Source of the DNA: Parietichytrium sp. I65-24A
Taxonomy: Eukaryota; Sar; Bigyra; Thraustochytrida; Thraustochytriidae
Direction of reading: 5' to 3'
DNA length: 64,000 nt
NCBI GenBank assembly: GCA_012862575.1
Contig: BLSF01000003.1
Location: forward strand, 372,001-436,000
Below are positions 1 through 10,800 of the stretch, in pieces. The notes beneath the pieces were generated by a model. That model saw only the letters and a program-made list of their open reading frames with translations, had not been told where the DNA came from and ran no database searches. The translations under genes were made by a program, and so were the position numbers. Positions within the stretch are counted from its first letter, which is position 1. The number at the start of each line of letters is the position of its first letter.

Positions 1-876
1 AACGGAAGATTTTCTGCGGACCAGGCCCGGTTTCACGCCGCGGAGATTCTTCTTGGAATCTGCCATCTGCATGAGCATGGGTACGTGTACCGCGACTTAA
101 AGCCAGACAACGTTTTGCTAAACGACCAAGGTCACTGCAAAATATCGGACCTTGGTTTGGCAATACCCAGGGATAAGGTTCTTGCAGGGACCGCGGGTAC
201 ACTGGGATACATGCCTCCTGAGATGTTTCGGAGAAACGATATGGGAGAATACGATCCCTACGGGAAAAAAGTCACCTACGACCATAGCGTCGATTGGTGG
301 TCATATGGCTGTGTTGTCTTTGAAATGTTGGTCGGCAAATGCCCGTTCCGAACGTCTGGAGCGAAGCAGTACTACGAAAAGCTCTTCAATAAGCCATGCC
401 CCGGCGGAAACAGCCTTTCATACCGTTACGCCACATGCAGTATGGAAGTAGAGTATACCTCCAGTGTTTTTCAAAACCAAGAGGGCCAGCACGCCTCGGA
501 TCTCATCAAAGGTTGTCTGAATCGGGATCCGATGCAGCGTCTTGGGGCCACAGAATTCTTGCTCCACGATCTCAAAACGCACCCTTGGTTTTCGGAATAT
601 ATTGACCTAAATATGGTGGCCCGAAAGCAGCTCCAGCCGCCATTTATTCCGAAGAAAACAGAAATCAACGCAGAGAGCATAAGGGAAATTAAAAAGGAGA
701 GTGCCAAGCGAGAGATGAGCAAATTGACCTCACAGGACCAAGAAAGGTGGACATCGTGGTACTACATGTCGCAAGATGCATTTCAAGGCGAGGTCGTCGA
801 GCTCATGGAGTACGAAGAGATGAACGGCAAGATCGAGTTCCAGAGCGAAGACTTCAAGTTTTGCTCCATCATGTAA
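1..876 (+). CDS. AGC-family protein kinase, GRK-like (5' partial) with CaaX end
   Basis: The reading frame is open from the first base, so the N-terminus lies outside the window. Visible kinase motifs in order are the catalytic loop YRDLKPDN, the metal-binding motif as DLGLA rather than DFG, an activation segment with GYMPPE, the DWWSYGCVVFEML block, and the HPWF end of the C-lobe. An AGC-type C-terminal tail follows. DLGLA plus this tail is typical of G-protein-coupled receptor kinases, which phosphorylate activated receptors at the membrane. The last four residues, CSIM, form a CaaX box, so farnesylation and membrane anchoring are likely (inference), as in GRK1. The first part of the catalytic domain and any RGS-homology domain cannot be seen, so GRK is a subfamily guess and another AGC kinase is possible. 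The stop overlaps the convergent neighbour by 8 bp. Confidence 0.88.
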   Translation, partial: NGRFSADQARFHAAEILLGICHLHEHGYVYRDLKPDNVLLNDQGHCKISDLGLAIPRDKVLAGTAGTLGYMPPEMFRRNDMGEYDPYGKKVTYDHSVDWWSYGCVVFEMLVGKCPFRTSGAKQYYEKLFNKPCPGGNSLSYRYATCSMEVEYTSSVFQNQEGQHASDLIKGCLNRDPMQRLGATEFLLHDLKTHPWFSEYIDLNMVARKQLQPPFIPKKTEINAESIREIKKESAKREMSKLTSQDQERWTSWYYMSQDAFQGEVVELMEYEEMNGKIEFQSEDFKFCSIM

Positions 877-2286
877 CGGACACTTCCTCACAAGACTTTT
901 CTTGTTCTTCGTCTCCCAAATCAAGCTCCCGATACGCTTGATGGAATTCCACGGAAAAGCTTACTGCTCCCCTTCGCGCAATGGGGACGTGTCCCTCCGG
1001 ACAGCACTTGGCGGAGGATCTCCAATCAGGAACCGCGCGCCGAATCCCGCTCGGGCTACACAGTTCAGCAACGACTAGATGATGACCGGGACCGAGGCCA
1101 GATATTTTCACCTCTGGATCGCCGGGCCTAACACACCCTACGCAACCCTCTTGATTTGACTGTCCATTAACTTCGAAACATATTTGAGCGCCTTCTAATT
1201 GGCGCCAACCTCCAGACTCAACTTTGTCTTGTGGGATGGTAACCTGAACAACTACCGGAACGCCATTGTCCACTCCGTAGAGCTGCTCTCCGCTTCGAGG
1301 GCTCTGAAATGTCAATTTTGAGCCCCCATGCTCGGCCATTCCTGCTCCCACCTGAAGTCCCTTGGAGTACGTTGTGGGGCAGTACTTTTGGAATAGCTTG
1401 CCCACGAGGCTATTCTCCGCCGTGTAATCTCTCCCAATCAGGGCAAGCTGAGCCTTGATCTGGCTGTGCCAAAGGTGTACTCCCACCGTGTCCTCGCCTA
1501 CCACGTCTGCCAGCTGCAACTCCGCGTCGAAAAACTTCCACGTTTCGGACCACCCTACCGGGTAAAACACCGTCTGCGGGACCTTCTGCAAGGTCCTTCG
1601 CACCTCTTCGCTCGCCTTTTCCCACGCACGTTCAAGCACGCGCGGGCCATTCCACCCGAACGGCGCTTTCGCGTCAAAGCCCGTTGCAAACTCCTCGATA
1701 ATCATTGCCAACATCTCATCCCGCTTGTTGGGAAACACCAGCGCCGCGTTGCACAGTCTGCCGTCTTGGTCCTCCACGCCGACGGCATTGCCCATCCTCG
1801 CGACCTTGGAGATGGGCCGCACGCTCACTACATCCGCGTCCAGGTACGCGCCACCTTCCGCGTACACTGCGCCAAGTCTCACGCCGTCCGCGAGGTGGTG
1901 GTGACGGTATCCACTCCGCCACGTCCCGCTCGCGGCCCACTCTCGCAGCTCTTCCGGCGCGTGCTCCAGCGCACGTTCCACGTCCAGCTCGCGCGCTGGC
2001 GTCCCCACGTGCTCCGGCAGCTCCGTCCATCCCAGCGCCACCGGCTGGAACCGCACCTCCGACGCTGCTGCAGATGCAGATGCAGATGCAGATGCTGCGT
2101 CCTTTGGCTCCCGCTTCCGTTCCGCGCGTTCCGCGAACGCTTCCTCGGCTGGGACGACGGTTCCGGGAACGTTCGACGACCAGGCGCTCTCCAGCGCGCA
2201 CAGCTCGGTGGCAGTGGCGGCGCCGGGGGACGTGCGCAGGAAGAACAGCGCCTTGGGTTCAGCCACAACAGATGCGCCTCCTTCGA

Positions 2287-2320
<34 letters not shown>

Positions 2321-2371
2321 GAGGAGGAATTGGACCACGAGCGCGGGCAAGAGACGCCTGCGGCGCGCCAT
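869..2371 (-). CDS. type II membrane glycosyltransferase with DXD motif (Gly_transf_sug-like)
   Basis: About 500 aa. The chosen start is the first ATG, coding MARRRR; the frame stays open upstream but offers only TTG. A basic N-terminus is followed by a hydrophobic anchor rich in leucine and a run of ten valines, suggesting a Golgi type II membrane protein with a lumenal catalytic domain. Near residue 176 is GGAYLDADVVSV, the DXD motif of sugar transferases of the Gly_transf_sug / alpha-1,4-glycosyltransferase type, which bind a nucleotide sugar through a divalent metal. About 250 residues follow, with cysteines and no domain I recognise. The donor and acceptor sugars cannot be told. The valine run is coded by a pure trinucleotide repeat, and an Ala/Ser run near residue 95 by a hexanucleotide repeat. 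Confidence 0.85.
2288..2317. repeat. (GAC)10 trinucleotide microsatellite inside coding sequence
   Basis: Ten perfect GAC units on the + strand read as GTC (Val) codons on the minus strand and build the hydrophobic anchor of the glycosyltransferase. Confidence 0.95.
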
Positions 2372-2477
2372 CTCGGAGCCTGGCACACGGCACACGTGGA
2401 GGATGCCAGCCAATTTTCAGGTTAGGTTAGTTTGCCACTCGGAGGAGCAGACGGCCAAGTTGCAAACGAAAGTGACC

Positions 2478-2533
2478 ATGCCAAAGCAATAATGCCAAAG
2501 CAATAATGCCAAAGCAACAATGCCAAAGCACCA
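2478..2533. repeat. 14-bp tandem repeat, four copies, upstream of the glycosyltransferase
   Basis: Four near-identical units of ATGCCAAAGCAAYA lie about 100 bp upstream of the glycosyltransferase start. The rest of the 2372-2961 spacer is purine-rich and I see no gene in it. The repeat could be promoter or 5' leader sequence; no known element is recognised. Confidence 0.8.
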
Positions 2534-2961
2534 ATGCGAGAGCAAAGCGCAGAGGTATTGTGCCAAAGGGAAGGAACAAAAAAACAAAGCAGGATCATCA
2601 TGATGGCAATGCAAAGCAAGCAAAGGAAGTGGCAAGGCTAATAATCATTGAAAGATAAAAAGGAAATGGAGATGGAGAGAGGTAGAGAGATGGCGGAATG
2701 GAAAGTCCTGGTCGGTGGACAAACAAACGATTCTGCCTACTCGATGAGCATGCGGAGAAGACGCTACTCGCGTTGATTGGCGCGAGTAAGACAATAAGAC
2801 CTCGCTGCGAAGAAAAGATGGCTCATGTGCACGAAAAGATGTGTGACCCAAAGTGAAGTGGTTCATTTATCGGGTTCGGGGCTCACTACGTTGTCGACGT
2901 CCTGCGCTCACCTTAGTTCCCACTTGCAAAGCGTGGACGGGATGTGTGATTGGGAATTAGC

Positions 2962-4687
2962 TCAGTGGAAGGCGAGGGCGACACTGGAGAAGGTTTGCGA
3001 GATTGGCAAAAAGCGATCTGGGTGGTCGGAATTGGCCTGGACGAGAAGGTCTGCGGGAAAGAGCCCGCGCTCGTGCCAAGTGCGCATGCGATCCTGAGGG
3101 AACGGGCCCTGAATGGCGTTCGCTGCATCGACGTAGTACCAATTCGTGTCGGCCTGGAAGCCAGAGCTTGGAGCACCAGGTGAGACATATTGCTGGCCAA
3201 CACTATTCTGGTAGAGAGGGGAAGAAACGACAGGGCCGGGGCCCGAAGGCCGCATTGCCACAAATGGGAGCTGGTGTTGCGGCGGGTTTTGGTGTTCAGG
3301 GCCAGCACGAGCATGCTGCGGTATAACTGGAAACGGGTCTCGAAAGTGCTGTGAAGTCTGAGGAGAGTGCAATGCCGGGTTCTCATCGTACTGGTGGGTG
3401 GCCTCTCCCAGTGCGGAGTCCATGTATGGCTGCAGTTGCTGATGGCGGCGCTGGCTGTAGCTTCCAAAGGAGTAGATTGGCTGCGTTAGTTGTGACGCTG
3501 CCTGGGAATAGCCAGTGCGCGAAGAGAGGTTTGACGGTGCTCGAGCAGGAGAAGGCTCCGGCTCGTCAGCATAATCTTCAGCAATAAATGCGTCCAGGTC
3601 ATCCAGCTCTTCAAGGCTCTGAATATCATCTTCGGTTCCGCGATCCTCGTGTTTATCGTAATATTCTCCACCGTCTCTGCTAGCTTGTGCTTTTCTCGCC
3701 ATTTGTGAGGCATATCCTCCCCGAGGTGACGCTTTTCCGGTGTCGAGACCAAGGCGCTCTCTCTCCAATAAGTACTTTTGCTCGCGATACGATCGGCGCA
3801 ACTCTTCCCGTCGCCTTGCTAGGTAGTCTAGCCTCTCTTCCTCTCTTCTTACCTTTTTCTCGATATTTGCGCGAACCTTCCTTTCGCTCTCTTGGCACTT
3901 ATGCATGGCCACTTCGTGTTTCAGTCTTCTGTAGCTCGACCTATCCGAAACGCGGTCTTGAGCTTCGAGCTTTTGCTTGGCGCGCTTTCGAACGTACTGC
4001 AGAGCTGTAGCCTCATGACGAAAAAGCTTTTCCCTCGCCTCTTCGCGCAGAATATCGTCCAAGCGCTGCTGCGCAATTACCTCTCTCTCGCGGTTCTTTT
4101 GCCGCTTATCTACATTATCGAGCTCCCGCATCATAATTGCACGACCAGCTTGCAGCAATTCCTAGTTGCAGATCCCGGAAGAGTCAGTGCGCCAAAAAAT
4201 CTCAGATCTACCAATTGATTCGTCTGGAGTCTGTGCGACAGAAACTTACACGATTGCTTCTCTCTTTATGCTGTCTCCGCCGCACCTCGGCCTCGTGTCT
4301 CTCAGAGTATTCACGACTCTGTCTAGCTTGCCTCGCCCTTTCATTCTCCAAGAGAAGTTTATCAAGCCGAGCTGCGTCACATCCAAACACGCGCTCGTCA
4401 GCATCGGGTCGGGATAGACTTTCTAGCGGCTGAAGATCCAACTTACCTTCTTCTCTTTCTACCATCAGCTCCAGAGCGCCAAGACTCGACTTTTGAGCAG
4501 GCCGTTTCCACGGCTTGCTCGCATTGCGCTTCTTTGGCTTCAGAACGCCATCCGGATTGTAGTTGAGCCCGTCAAACCTCGAGTCGATGAGATCTGCACT
4601 CAGCACCTCTATCCCCGCCGATGCATCAGCCTGTGCGTCGTCATTTGCCAGGCTTTCCAGCAGGTTTTGATCGTACACCGTCACCAT
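2962..4687 (-). CDS. GYF-domain coiled-coil protein (two exons)
   Basis: Exon 1 is 4250-4687 and exon 2 is 2962-4161. The 88-bp intron has donor GTAAGT and an acceptor ending CTAG; both junctions are phase 0 and the frames join cleanly. The product is about 545 aa. The middle is highly charged (long Glu/Arg/Lys stretches such as RRREELRRSYREQKYLLER) and should form coiled coil. The C-terminal 60 residues are a GYF domain: WYYVDAANAIQGPF, then an M..W...GLF pattern. GYF domains bind proline-rich ligands, often in splicing or translational control. A Pro/Gln/Ser-rich linker precedes it. The exact family is unknown; the domain sits at the very C-terminus. A partner or pathway cannot be named from sequence. 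Confidence 0.82.
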
Positions 4688-5814
4688 CTCACCATGCCCA
4701 CTGCGCGGCTCAACCCTCCGAACGTCACAGTCTCCGAAGGATCCTCTCTCTCACCCAGTCACCAAGTCACCTAGCTATGCCTTCCTTGCCAAATTTCTTC
4801 TCCTGCGGCCGCGCTCTTGGCATATGCGCGTACACCTTTGTGTCTCTGTGCTTTTTGCGCTCTCCCACTCTCTCAAAAACCTTCTTTCTCTCTTTCTCTC
4901 TCTCTCTTTTGCTCTCTCTTGCTCTCTCTTTTGCTTCCCTTTCCCATGACAAACATTGACAAACACACACTCTTCCCCGTGGCCTACCAGAAACCATAGC
5001 ACTAGCTTCCGCGCCAAAGGTTGTTCACACTTTTGCTGTCTTCTCTTGAGAATACTTGAAATTCAGGATTGGGTAGGAGGGTAGTAGATAGTTCTATGTG
5101 GCCCTGGCGCGGTGAATGGCGCGAGCCCATTCGTCCTATTCTGACTGCGAATGATGATAATGATAATGAATGCGCGTGGGCGACGGCGAAAGCGGGATGT
5201 GATGGCCACGCAAGAGGATGCGGGGAGCGAAGAGGTCTTGTTCGGGACTGTATTGTCTTGAATTTTGAAAGAACAGCATAGCTTCTGTGCAATTGATGAC
5301 CACCACGATCATGGCATGATCTTCCATCAGTTCCATCGCCATTGCCATTCTCTTCGTCATTCTAAACCCAAACCTCATACGACTGACCTTGTATCGAGCA
5401 CGACCACGAAGGCACAAGGCGAGGGGCGGGAACTCCTCACTTTCCCAAGCCTGCATAACCTGAACGGCCGTACCATCCGTGCCAACTTGAACTGTCTCTA
5501 ACATCAGCAGGCAGAGCAGGCAGACGACGGACTTGAGCGAAAGAACGAAAGAGTACTAGTACCATTCGCGTTTCACGCAAGACCATGCAAGATCGATGCA
5601 CATTGTTTCAGTGTTCTGTTCATGAATGCTAAACTCTAAATATAAATCTGACGGCAAGGTCTCCTTGCGTGATTTCTGGACCCTTGAGATAGGAGCTCTG
5701 TAGCGGAATGAATGTACGAAGGGCACGAGAAGGAGGCGTAGAAAGGACGGAGGCGAAAGGAAGGAGAGAGAGAGAGGCGAGAAGCAAGCAGAGGAGCGGA
5801 AGGCGGCGAGGAGA
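4688..5814. other. divergent intergenic spacer with pyrimidine tract
   Basis: This spacer separates the divergent starts of the GYF and LYR genes. It holds a CT-rich tract at about 4870-4940, AT/GC-neutral sequence, and an AGTACT-type palindrome at 5552-5562. A 122-codon ATG-started frame runs on the minus strand at 5136-5504. Its first 40 residues look protein-like, but its end is His/Tyr repeat from a TGATAA-rich stretch. I do not recognise it and consider it a gene at only about 0.2. Confidence 0.5.
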
Positions 5815-6399
5815 ATGCATCCCTCCCGGAAGGAGGTGCTGCGGCTGTTGCACAAGGCTGTGAGAGTGGCCAAAGCGTGCCCTGACCCAAAGCAGAGAGC
5901 GATCGTGCGCAGCTCCATAAGGCTCCGCTTTGACCGCGAGCGGAGGTATTACGCCGGGTCGAATGAAGCCAAACTTGCATTTCGCGAGGGGGTGCAGGAC
6001 ATTGAAGATCTGGTAAGTTGGACGGTTGACGAAAGGGCCTTCCGGGCTACGCGTGCTGACTGACGCCTTGGCTCACTGAGCTCGTAGGATAGACTCATAC
6101 AACAGAAGAAGAGGGAGCAAGCGGCTTCATCTGCGAAGATGCAAAAGAGCCTAGAGTCACTTTCTTCTCCTCACGAAAGCGCTATTGGCGGAAATGATGC
6201 GGCAAGCCAGAATCTGGCCTTGGTGCGACTTAAGGTGCCAAGATCGTCCAGGCTCCCATTGTCTAAAATCGCTGCAATGCTCGAGAATTTCGGTGAAGTC
6301 AGTTCGGTGACTAGACCCCAAGAGGATGTGTACGAAGTTTTATTCTCATCCGCTACAGACGCTGAGGCTTGCAAACAGGGATTTCCAAGTATCTTGTGA
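5815..6399 (+). CDS. LYR-motif (Complex1_LYR) protein with RRM-like tail, two exons
   Basis: Exon 1 is 5815-6012 and exon 2 is 6088-6399. The 75-bp intron has GTAAGT and CTCGTAG borders, phase 0. The product is 169 aa. Residues 1-80 match the LYRM pattern: Leu-His-Lys in place of Leu-Tyr-Arg, a following helix with ACPDPKQR, an IRLRF segment (usually a conserved Phe), and a final basic helix DRLIQQKKRE. LYRM proteins act in mitochondria with the acyl carrier protein in Fe-S cluster delivery or complex I and ribosome assembly. Residues 115-165 form a beta-alpha-beta-beta-like pattern ending YEVLFSSATDAEAC, resembling part of an RNA-recognition motif. That second domain is a weak call. The divergence of the LYR triplet makes subfamily assignment unsafe. 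Confidence 0.72.
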
Positions 6400-6707
6400 C
6401 ATTCTGAAAGTACATGGAGACTGGGGCGTTTTTTTAGGTTAGCACATTGAACATATTACGTTGTATTTTGTCTTACAAACACATCTGTTCCATTTTACAA
6501 GTTGTCAGGGAAATAGGAACTGCTCAGTCGTATTCCACAGCTGCGACTGCGAGGAATATATTGTACAGCATGCAAGGAAAAGCCGTTCAATTGTACAACA
6601 TTGCTGCGAAAAAAAAAAGTCCAGAGAAGTTGAAAATTTGCAGGGGAAATTATGTGTATCGAGAAAAGACATGCGCCAATCTAGCTAGCGTGCGGGATGT
6701 ATTGAGC

Positions 6708-7262
6708 CTATATCGTGTTGGAAAGCCCGCCTACCAATTCTTGTGATTGTCTTGTTTGCAGCAGCGATATCCAATCAGAGCTTTGCAGCGGGATGAGACC
6801 CATCAGCGACAATTTGTACACACCGAAAGCAAGACCAACGCCATTCAAAAGGACGAACATGAACTTCGCCTGCAGCAAGCCGTCGAGACCTTTGAATTGC
6901 TCAAATGCAGCACCGACTGACATGATACTCTTGATCGGATTCCAGACAGCCATCCCGGTCATCATGATGGAGAAGATGTTGAGGCCGGTTCCACTCATCC
7001 AAAGCATAAAAGCGGTCATGAAAAGCTGCTTTCCTGGCGCCTGTCCGGCGGCCATCATCCTCTTCTTGCGCATCGCCATGACGGTCTGCATTGCCTGCGG
7101 GTCAGAAGCGCTCAGCTCTCTCAGCTTCTCCAGCGGCAGATTCGGCGCGTACCCTGGCGGCAGCGTCACGTCCTTATCCACCTTCGTCTTCGCCACCAGC
7201 GCTGTTATATTCGCCGAGCAGTCAGCGCCCAACTCGAAGCCCCACAGCGACTCTTCCGACAT
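6708..7262 (-). CDS. EMC4: ER membrane protein complex subunit 4
   Basis: 184 aa, the usual length of EMC4 (DUF1077). Family features seen are the PPGY motif, a cytosolic helix with MAMRKKRMMAAGQ, then two membrane segments: LFMTAFMLWMSGTGLNIFSI and a later one around MFVLLNGVGLAFGVYKL. EMC4 is a subunit of the ER membrane complex that inserts tail-anchored and some multi-pass proteins into the ER. It is intronless with a clean ATG. It converges on the LYR gene with about 300 bp between stops; that spacer (6400-6707) is AT-rich with an A9 tract and no gene. Confidence 0.92.
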   Translation of the reverse strand: MSEESLWGFELGADCSANITALVAKTKVDKDVTLPPGYAPNLPLEKLRELSASDPQAMQTVMAMRKKRMMAAGQAPGKQLFMTAFMLWMSGTGLNIFSIMMTGMAVWNPIKSIMSVGAAFEQFKGLDGLLQAKFMFVLLNGVGLAFGVYKLSLMGLIPLQSSDWISLLQTRQSQELVGGLSNTI

Positions 7263-7846
7263 CCTTCCTGCTGACTCTGCCGACTCCTTCTCCGCTTATT
7301 ACCCAGCTCTCTGATCGCGGACCTGTCCCTCTGCAGACTTGACTTGCGCTCTCAAGGTGAAAAATGTGCCAATTTGTCGCGCGACGTCTTCGTCTCTGCG
7401 CACTCCCAACACTCCTAACACAACGCCTCACACCTGCTACGAAAGCTGCCCCGGTGGCAATTGTTCCTTTCTGTTCTCCAGTCTGCTTTTATCACTAAAA
7501 TCACCATGTCGGGGAAAGGTTAGAGGCTTCGATGTTTTCGACTTTTCGACGCTACATATGCTACATGCACTTTCTATGAGAGTCTGCATGGTGATGGTAG
7601 CAGTTATTACCACTTATTGGATGCTTTACATGTGATAGAGACAGCTGAACGAGGAGCTGTTTGTGATTCAAGATGTAATCAACAATGAAAGTATCTGGTC
7701 TGGAGAAGAAAACGATGCAAAAAAAAAGTTTAGTTTTCAGGCGACGAGATCTAAAGAGCTTGTCGCGAATAGTTTTCATGATTCTCATGGGTGGTTTGTG
7801 CTCTCTGGGGAAAGGTGAGAGAGCATGCCGCCGAGAGTTCAATACA
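7263..7846. other. spacer between EMC4 start and sodium/proton exchanger stop
   Basis: This 584-bp stretch is the EMC4 5' flank and the exchanger 3' flank. I see no coding sequence, RNA gene or notable repeat in it. Confidence 0.5.
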
Positions 7847-10800
7847 TTACAGGTTGTACTTGTCTGCATGAGGGTTGTGGTCATCATCATCGTCGTCATT
7901 GACATCAAACTCCTCGAAAATGGACCCGGACCCTGATTCGCTGCGGAAGGAGACGCTTCCACCGTACGGGCGAGCAGACTTGCCCCTCTGTCCCGAGAGC
8001 TTTGACGGCTGGTGGGCGTCTCGAGACTCCTCAAAAGCGTCATACTCTTCGATTCGAGCGAGAGCGTCTGCGTTGACATGAATTAGCACACTGTTGTCTT
8101 CCAAGCACAGTGGCTGTTCAGGATGATATGGCTCAAGGAGCGGAATTGTCTTGGCGGTTCCTGCAATGCGAACCTCGCCTTTTAAAACGAGGATGACGCC
8201 GCCACGAAAGAACATCGGTCGATCAACCGATATCACCGATTCGCGCCGTCTAGGGTTTGTCGGCCTATTCGTCGAATTTCTTTTGTGGCGATGCTGCTTG
8301 CCTCGGAGCACACGAACAAACGGAAGCACTGACTTTAAGAGGTTGAATGTCGCGTACTGGAACTGAGGGTAGAAGGACTCCAAAAGAAGCAGCCCGGCCT
8401 CGCGGTAGATATTGTGTGCGATTTCCTTGCATTGAGGGAAGACGTCGTTTAGGATTCGGAAGGAGATATGCAAAACTTCCACATTTGTGACGCAAGTTGC
8501 ATTGTAAGCGAACTCCCTCTTGGTGACGTACTCTAGAGGCCCGAGCACATCGCCGGCCGTTCTCTCCACCTCAACTCCGCCCGGGAAGGTACACAACACC
8601 TTGCCCTTGACAATAACGGCAATATGCTCGGGCTTTTGGCCTACCGAGAAGAGGTTCTCTCTTGCAGCCAGCGTGGACGAGAGCGAAAGAGCGCAGAGCA
8701 TGTCGACAATCTCCTCGCCAACGTCGAGGAGTAAAGAGCTGTTTCGGAGCACCTGAAATTTGTCTTGCTTCTTTGGAGACTTTAGCGCTCGCAGGTCTTT
8801 GCGCGACTCCTCGAGAGCGTGCAGAATGGTCTCCAAATCCCGCTCGTCAATTTCTGCACGATCCAGCATTTTGTTGGCGTAGTGTTCCATTTCGCGAAGA
8901 AGGCGCTGCACAGCTACGTTTGTCTTTACTGCAGACGCAATCTCGGAATGCTCGCGCTCGATAAACTCCGTGTAGTTGATTGCGAGCTCCGTGTTACGCT
9001 GGTTCTCCTCCAAAACCGTATTGATGACATCGACATCAGCCTCGTGCGAGAGCGTCTTGAATTGGGACGCCACTGATTTGTGCGCGCGGACGAAAGACGC
9101 TGCAACGTTGTAGGATTGAGCCAGTCGCAAGGACTTGTAGTTCATCTTGCAGAAAAGTAAGCTGAACCGGCGCGTGGAGTCCACGTAGGATTTGATGTGG
9201 GAGTTCCACTCTTCCATTGGTTGGTCCGCGCGATCTTGGCAACGCGATGCGGCTTCAATCAGAACCTGAAGCTCAGGCCAGGAGTGATTTGCGCCTTCGC
9301 TAAACTGACGCCTGTACGCCGCTTTGACAAGAGACAGAAAACGATACCGCGCCTCTCGCAGCTGCATTTCTGGCGTCACGGGAAGGGTCGCAGCGATACT
9401 GATCTCGTCTTCCTCGGTATCACTCATGGACTCTCGAGATTCCTTGCTGACCTTGGAGTCCCTCTTACTAACCCTGGAGTCAGGGTGCGCGATAATTGCG
9501 TCCTCGAAGCGATCCTTGGAAACCTTGTCGATCTGTCTCAAAAGAGTGAATGTCTCGCGCATATGAGGAACTCCCATACGCTTGCGTTCGTTGTAAACCT
9601 CGCGACTGAGAATCGGCATGTGTTTCCAAACTGTGTCCCAATCAGCATTTTTGTAGTGGGGGTGTCGCTTGAGTGACTCCACGACATAGTCCATGTGGTC
9701 ATGGACGTGGACTGTTGCCCTTTCGAAGAACGACTTGGCCGCGATGCTTTGCTTGTTGAGCCCCAATTTACTTACAAGCAGTTTGCTTGTGGTCCCATTA
9801 ATTGCAAGGGTCATCAACACAATTCCAGACATGTGGAAGACCATCTTTGTCTGCGTTGCAAACATGAGGCACACTTCGTCTTCTGCGCGCTCTTCGGACT
9901 CGCAGGTACACTCGTTGACGACCAGAAGAGCGGCGATGAGCCCGATGGCGCCGCGCAAACCCGCGTACGAGGTGATGAGATAGCGCTTCCAATTAAACCC
10001 GTAACCTAGCTTCGTCAGAGGCCAGTAGAGCATTCCAACAGCTATGAAGCGGACAATGTTGACCATAACAAACATGATGCACAAGTTGAGCAAGTCGCGA
10101 AGAGTCATGCTGTAGGTTCCGTCGGCTTTGAAAAGGACATCCATGATCACGATACCGGAGAAAGAGAAGAGTACCACATTGACGCAGTATTCGATCTTCT
10201 TCCAAAACCTCTTCAGACTCAGACTGACCTCGTGCTTGATATAGCCGTCCTCGTAGGCGGCGAAGACGAGACCAAGGCACACAGCGGAGATGACTCCGGA
10301 AACACCAAGTGATTCTGCGAGTAGAAAGCTTGCAAAGACAACCACGACGCTAATAGCAACGGCGATGATGGTGTCATCCCAAATCTGTTGAATGGCAAGT
10401 AGGCCGAGAAGGCCAAGACCAATCCCGATAAGGATACCGAAAAAAGATGAGCTGAGAACTTTGAGAATAATTTCACCAAAATTGTATGATGCGCGCCCAC
10501 TCAAGTTTTCGAAAAAGACGGAAAACAATACAAAACCCACTCCGTCGTTGAGCAGAGACTCTCCTTCGATGAGAACTGACAAAGTCTCTGGTGCTCCGAG
10601 CTCGTGGAGGAGAGCGACGACGGCTACGGGATCAGTTGCTCCGAACATTGCTCCGAACAGAAATCCCTCGGACCATCCCCACCCGTAGTCGAACATGCCA
10701 ACTGCCACGCACGCCAGCAGTACGGCACAAATTACCACCACGAGAACGGCGAGCAGCACTGCCTGCGACATGAGACGGCGAAAGACATGGTACTCGATCT

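Noticed and set aside
1466-2425. 319-codon open frame on the + strand
   Set aside because: Antisense to the GC-rich glycosyltransferase; translation is Arg/His/Pro low complexity without a family motif.
2957-2968. TTAGCTCAGTGG, identical to a tRNA D-arm
   Set aside because: No anticodon stem or T-arm (GTTCRA) follows at the right distance, and the bases overlap the 3' end of the GYF gene.
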